Assembly: GCA_016926315.1 (NCBI GenBank)
Contig: JAFGOU010000566.1
Coordinates: 1 to 8,929, forward strand
DNA length: 8,929 nucleotides
Source: Chitinispirillaceae bacterium
GTDB lineage: Bacteria; Fibrobacterota; Chitinivibrionia; Chitinivibrionales; Chitinispirillaceae
Direction: 5' to 3'
Positions within the stretch are counted from its first letter, which is position 1. Each line of letters opens with the position of its first letter. The notes below the pieces were generated by a model that was given only the letters and a program-made list of their open reading frames with translations, searched no databases and had not been told where the DNA came from. Of this stretch, positions 7,460 through 8,929 are shown piece after piece. Position numbers and translations under genes: made by a program.

Positions 7460-8779
7460 ATGAAAATCAGACCAATGCTGTTTTTCCGTCCGGCGCTCGT
7501 CGCCGTTCTTTTTACTGCTGCCTCCGTTCCCTGCCGGGCTGAGACCCGCTCCGGTTTCTGGGTCCATCTCGAACCATCGGCAGCCGTCTATGCCGTCAAG
7601 GCCGATTTTTCCGAACTCTCTCCCTTCTGCGCGGCAACCGGTTTGTCGAGTCCCTGTTCGCTCAAGGTGGCGGACGTCGATTTTTCGTCCTTTTCCAGCG
7701 TGAAGGCGCCACGCGGAATACTTCACGATTCAGCGCTGGGCGCGGCGATCCATGCCGATGAGCTTGCGGGTAACGTCATCACGTTCGACCGTGAAGGCCT
7801 TTTTTATCTCGACTCCATGATGAAACGGCGCGGCCTGACCGCGCCGCCGGGCGGGTACGCGGACTCCTGTGCCGTGCACAAGCCAGCCTATTTTCTGAAA
7901 ACGAGCGAAGGCGGATTCGTGGCCATGATAAAGGTTGGCGAGTATATCGGCGGGATCAACCGGACCTATTATTACTGGGCATACCGGCCCGAAAGCGACC
8001 GTATCCTGTATAAAGGGGCGCTCTGCGAGCAGCCCGAGTCCCTGAGCATCATTGTCGACGCATTCTCCGGCAGGCCCAATCCGGTCTTTACACTCAGGGA
8101 TTCCGGAGGTATCGCGGAGATCGTACGGCAGATTTACGTTTCAGTCAATACGCTGCTCGATCCGTCGGTGAAAAGAACCGGAAGCGTATCGTGTTCCCAG
8201 AGTCTCGGCTACCGGAAGCTCACGGTTTCGGGAATGTTCGGTCTGGAGGACGTGCCAAGCAGTTCCTATATGCCGACGCTTGAGATCTGCAATGGTGCGA
8301 TTACCTATTATAAAGTTTCTCCCGTATCGTCTGTCATGCCTCCCCAACTGCTCCACGACCCCGGATGCCGCCTCGAAAAGCTGATCATCCGCGTCTGCTG
8401 CAACCTTGGCCTCGCCGTCACCGACCCCTTTGGTGAGGTATCATTCTGCACCCTGATTCCCGATAGTCTGAAGGATTTTAACGGGGTGCGAATGGGCCGC
8501 CAAACAAAGCACAGGGGAGGAACGTTTGAAGTACGCGGCATGAGAGGGAACAGGATTGTCTATTCCCTAAAACAGAGCGGCCGGTTCCGCGTTGACTTTT
8601 TTGACACTCGTGGAAGGCGGGTCGTACCGGCCATCGACCGTTACCACTGTTCCGGAGAACATACGCTGGAGCTGAAGAAAAATGCAATCGGCTCGGGAGT
8701 GTTTTTCATTGATTTCCATTTTGAATCAGGGTCGAATCATGTGGCCGTTCCTGTACTTGGTTTGACCGCAGGGCGGTGA
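7460..8779 (+). CDS. Secreted cysteine-rich protein with SGRPNP motif and C-terminal sorting-type domain
   Basis: I do not recognise a characterised protein here. It has 439 residues. Residues 1-27 form a clear signal peptide (MKIRPM, hydrophobic core, CRA|ET), so it is exported. The middle holds 'IIVDAFSGRPNPVFTL' (197-212) and then 'SLGYRKLTVSGMF' (248-260). I recall a similar SGRPNP plus 'LGYRG' pairing in uncharacterised proteins, but cannot confirm a family. A tyrosine-rich patch 'INRTYYYWAYRPE' lies at 166-178. The mature part has 11 cysteines, including a CC pair at 313-314, which suggests disulfides outside the cytoplasm. The C-terminus from about 360 ('GRFRVDFFDTRGRRV', 'GSGVFFIDFHF') resembles the beta-sandwich sorting tail of type-IX-like cargo. 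The start is the first ATG after the propeller fragment, with a weak AAGGGA 8 bases upstream. The gene appears intact. Confidence 0.75.
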   Translation: MKIRPMLFFRPALVAVLFTAASVPCRAETRSGFWVHLEPSAAVYAVKADFSELSPFCAATGLSSPCSLKVADVDFSSFSSVKAPRGILHDSALGAAIHADELAGNVITFDREGLFYLDSMMKRRGLTAPPGGYADSCAVHKPAYFLKTSEGGFVAMIKVGEYIGGINRTYYYWAYRPESDRILYKGALCEQPESLSIIVDAFSGRPNPVFTLRDSGGIAEIVRQIYVSVNTLLDPSVKRTGSVSCSQSLGYRKLTVSGMFGLEDVPSSSYMPTLEICNGAITYYKVSPVSSVMPPQLLHDPGCRLEKLIIRVCCNLGLAVTDPFGEVSFCTLIPDSLKDFNGVRMGRQTKHRGGTFEVRGMRGNRIVYSLKQSGRFRVDFFDTRGRRVVPAIDRYHCSGEHTLELKKNAIGSGVFFIDFHFESGSNHVAVPVLGLTAGR

Positions 8780-8817
8780 ATCTATCGAAGGTAAGTCATC
8801 GGGCATAGTGGAACTAA

Positions 8818-8836
8818 CCCGGATTTCTCGTCCGGG
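8818..8836 (+). terminator. Weak hairpin downstream of the secreted-protein gene
   Basis: CCCGGA and TCCGGG form a perfect 6-bp stem with a 7-base loop, 38 bases after the stop of the secreted-protein gene. On the plus strand it is followed by GAAAA rather than T residues, so it is not a canonical intrinsic terminator. It may still stabilise the 3' end of the transcript or be a chance repeat. Confidence 0.25.
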
Positions 8837-8906
8837 GAAAATGCTCCCTCTGCTTGCTCGCCAGATAGTATTTAGTGTCCGTCCGAAAAGTCCTCTTTGT
8901 GACGTC

Positions 8907-8926
8907 ATACCGGCGCAGGCCGGTAT
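8907..8926. repeat. Palindromic REP/MITE-like unit at the window edge
   Basis: ATACCGGC and GCCGGTAT form a perfect 8-bp inverted repeat around a GCAG loop, within the context GTCAT...ATCCA. This layout resembles widespread short dispersed palindromes of the type 'GTCATxCCGGC...GCCGGxATCCA'. The preceding 'GTGTCCGTCCGAAAAGTCC' (8875-8893) may belong to the same repeat. Only one copy is visible and the unit touches the right end, so copy number and full length are unknown. Confidence 0.5.
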
Positions 8927-8929
8927 CCA

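Noticed and set aside
7178..7726. Minus-strand open frame of 182 codons
   Set aside because: It is antisense to the propeller fragment and to the signal peptide of the secreted protein, and shows no domain.
1..8929. CRISPR array, tRNA or rRNA genes, transposase, integrase, phage or toxin-antitoxin genes
   Set aside because: No regularly spaced repeats, structural RNA signatures or matching protein motifs were seen on either strand.

Overview
The window is a GC-rich bacterial segment. It encodes a membrane-bound sodium pump, a TonB-dependent outer-membrane receptor and secreted proteins with type-IX-like C-terminal tails, so the organism is Gram-negative (diderm). Two secreted proteins end in a 'xYDLxGR ... 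LPPGVYL'-type domain, and the receptor carries its own TonB-like domain. Together these suggest a member of the Fibrobacterota/Chitinispirillia or a neighbouring FCB-type lineage. That placement is inference and weak; no rRNA or other phylogenetic marker is present beyond a RarA fragment.

Left part, minus strand (about 1-3905). At the left edge lies the N-terminal third of the replication-associated AAA+ ATPase RarA/MgsA. To its right is a compact three-gene operon, read right to left as oadG-oadA-oadB, for a biotin-dependent Na+-translocating oxaloacetate decarboxylase. The alpha subunit carries the carboxyltransferase and biotin-carrier domains, and its closest remembered relatives are the epsilonproteobacterial PycB-type proteins. 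The beta subunit keeps all key ion-channel residues but has an added signal-peptide-like N-terminus. The gamma subunit is a small membrane anchor without histidines. The complex would split oxaloacetate to pyruvate and CO2 while exporting Na+.

Middle (about 3906-6814). A 286-base divergent intergenic region contains a short hairpin with an adjacent A/T tract. A plus-strand gene follows that encodes a large fusion: signal peptide, TonB C-terminal-like domain, carboxypeptidase-regulatory-like beta-sandwich, receptor plug and beta-barrel. It is broken into two frames by a run of nine G residues inside the TonB-like domain. Eight Gs would restore one 873-residue protein. This may be a slippery on/off tract, a fixed frameshift, or a sequencing error.

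Right part (6815-8929). A concealed gene junction lies near 7021-7044. On the minus strand the C-terminal end of a fibronectin-III-like protein (stop at 6868) runs up to it. On the plus strand the C-terminal end of a YCF48/BNR-like beta-propeller protein (stop at 7449) leaves it. Both genes have lost their 5' parts, as expected if one deletion removed the middle of a divergent gene pair, or if the assembly is chimeric. Ten bases after the propeller fragment begins a complete gene for a 439-residue, cysteine-rich secreted protein with an SGRPNP motif and a C-terminal sorting-type domain. The window ends in non-coding DNA with a weak hairpin and a perfect 8-bp palindromic unit that looks like a dispersed REP/MITE-type repeat cut by the window edge.

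I found no defence system, CRISPR array, transposase, integrase or structural RNA gene. The most noteworthy items are the G9-split TonB/receptor fusion and the head-to-head double gene truncation.
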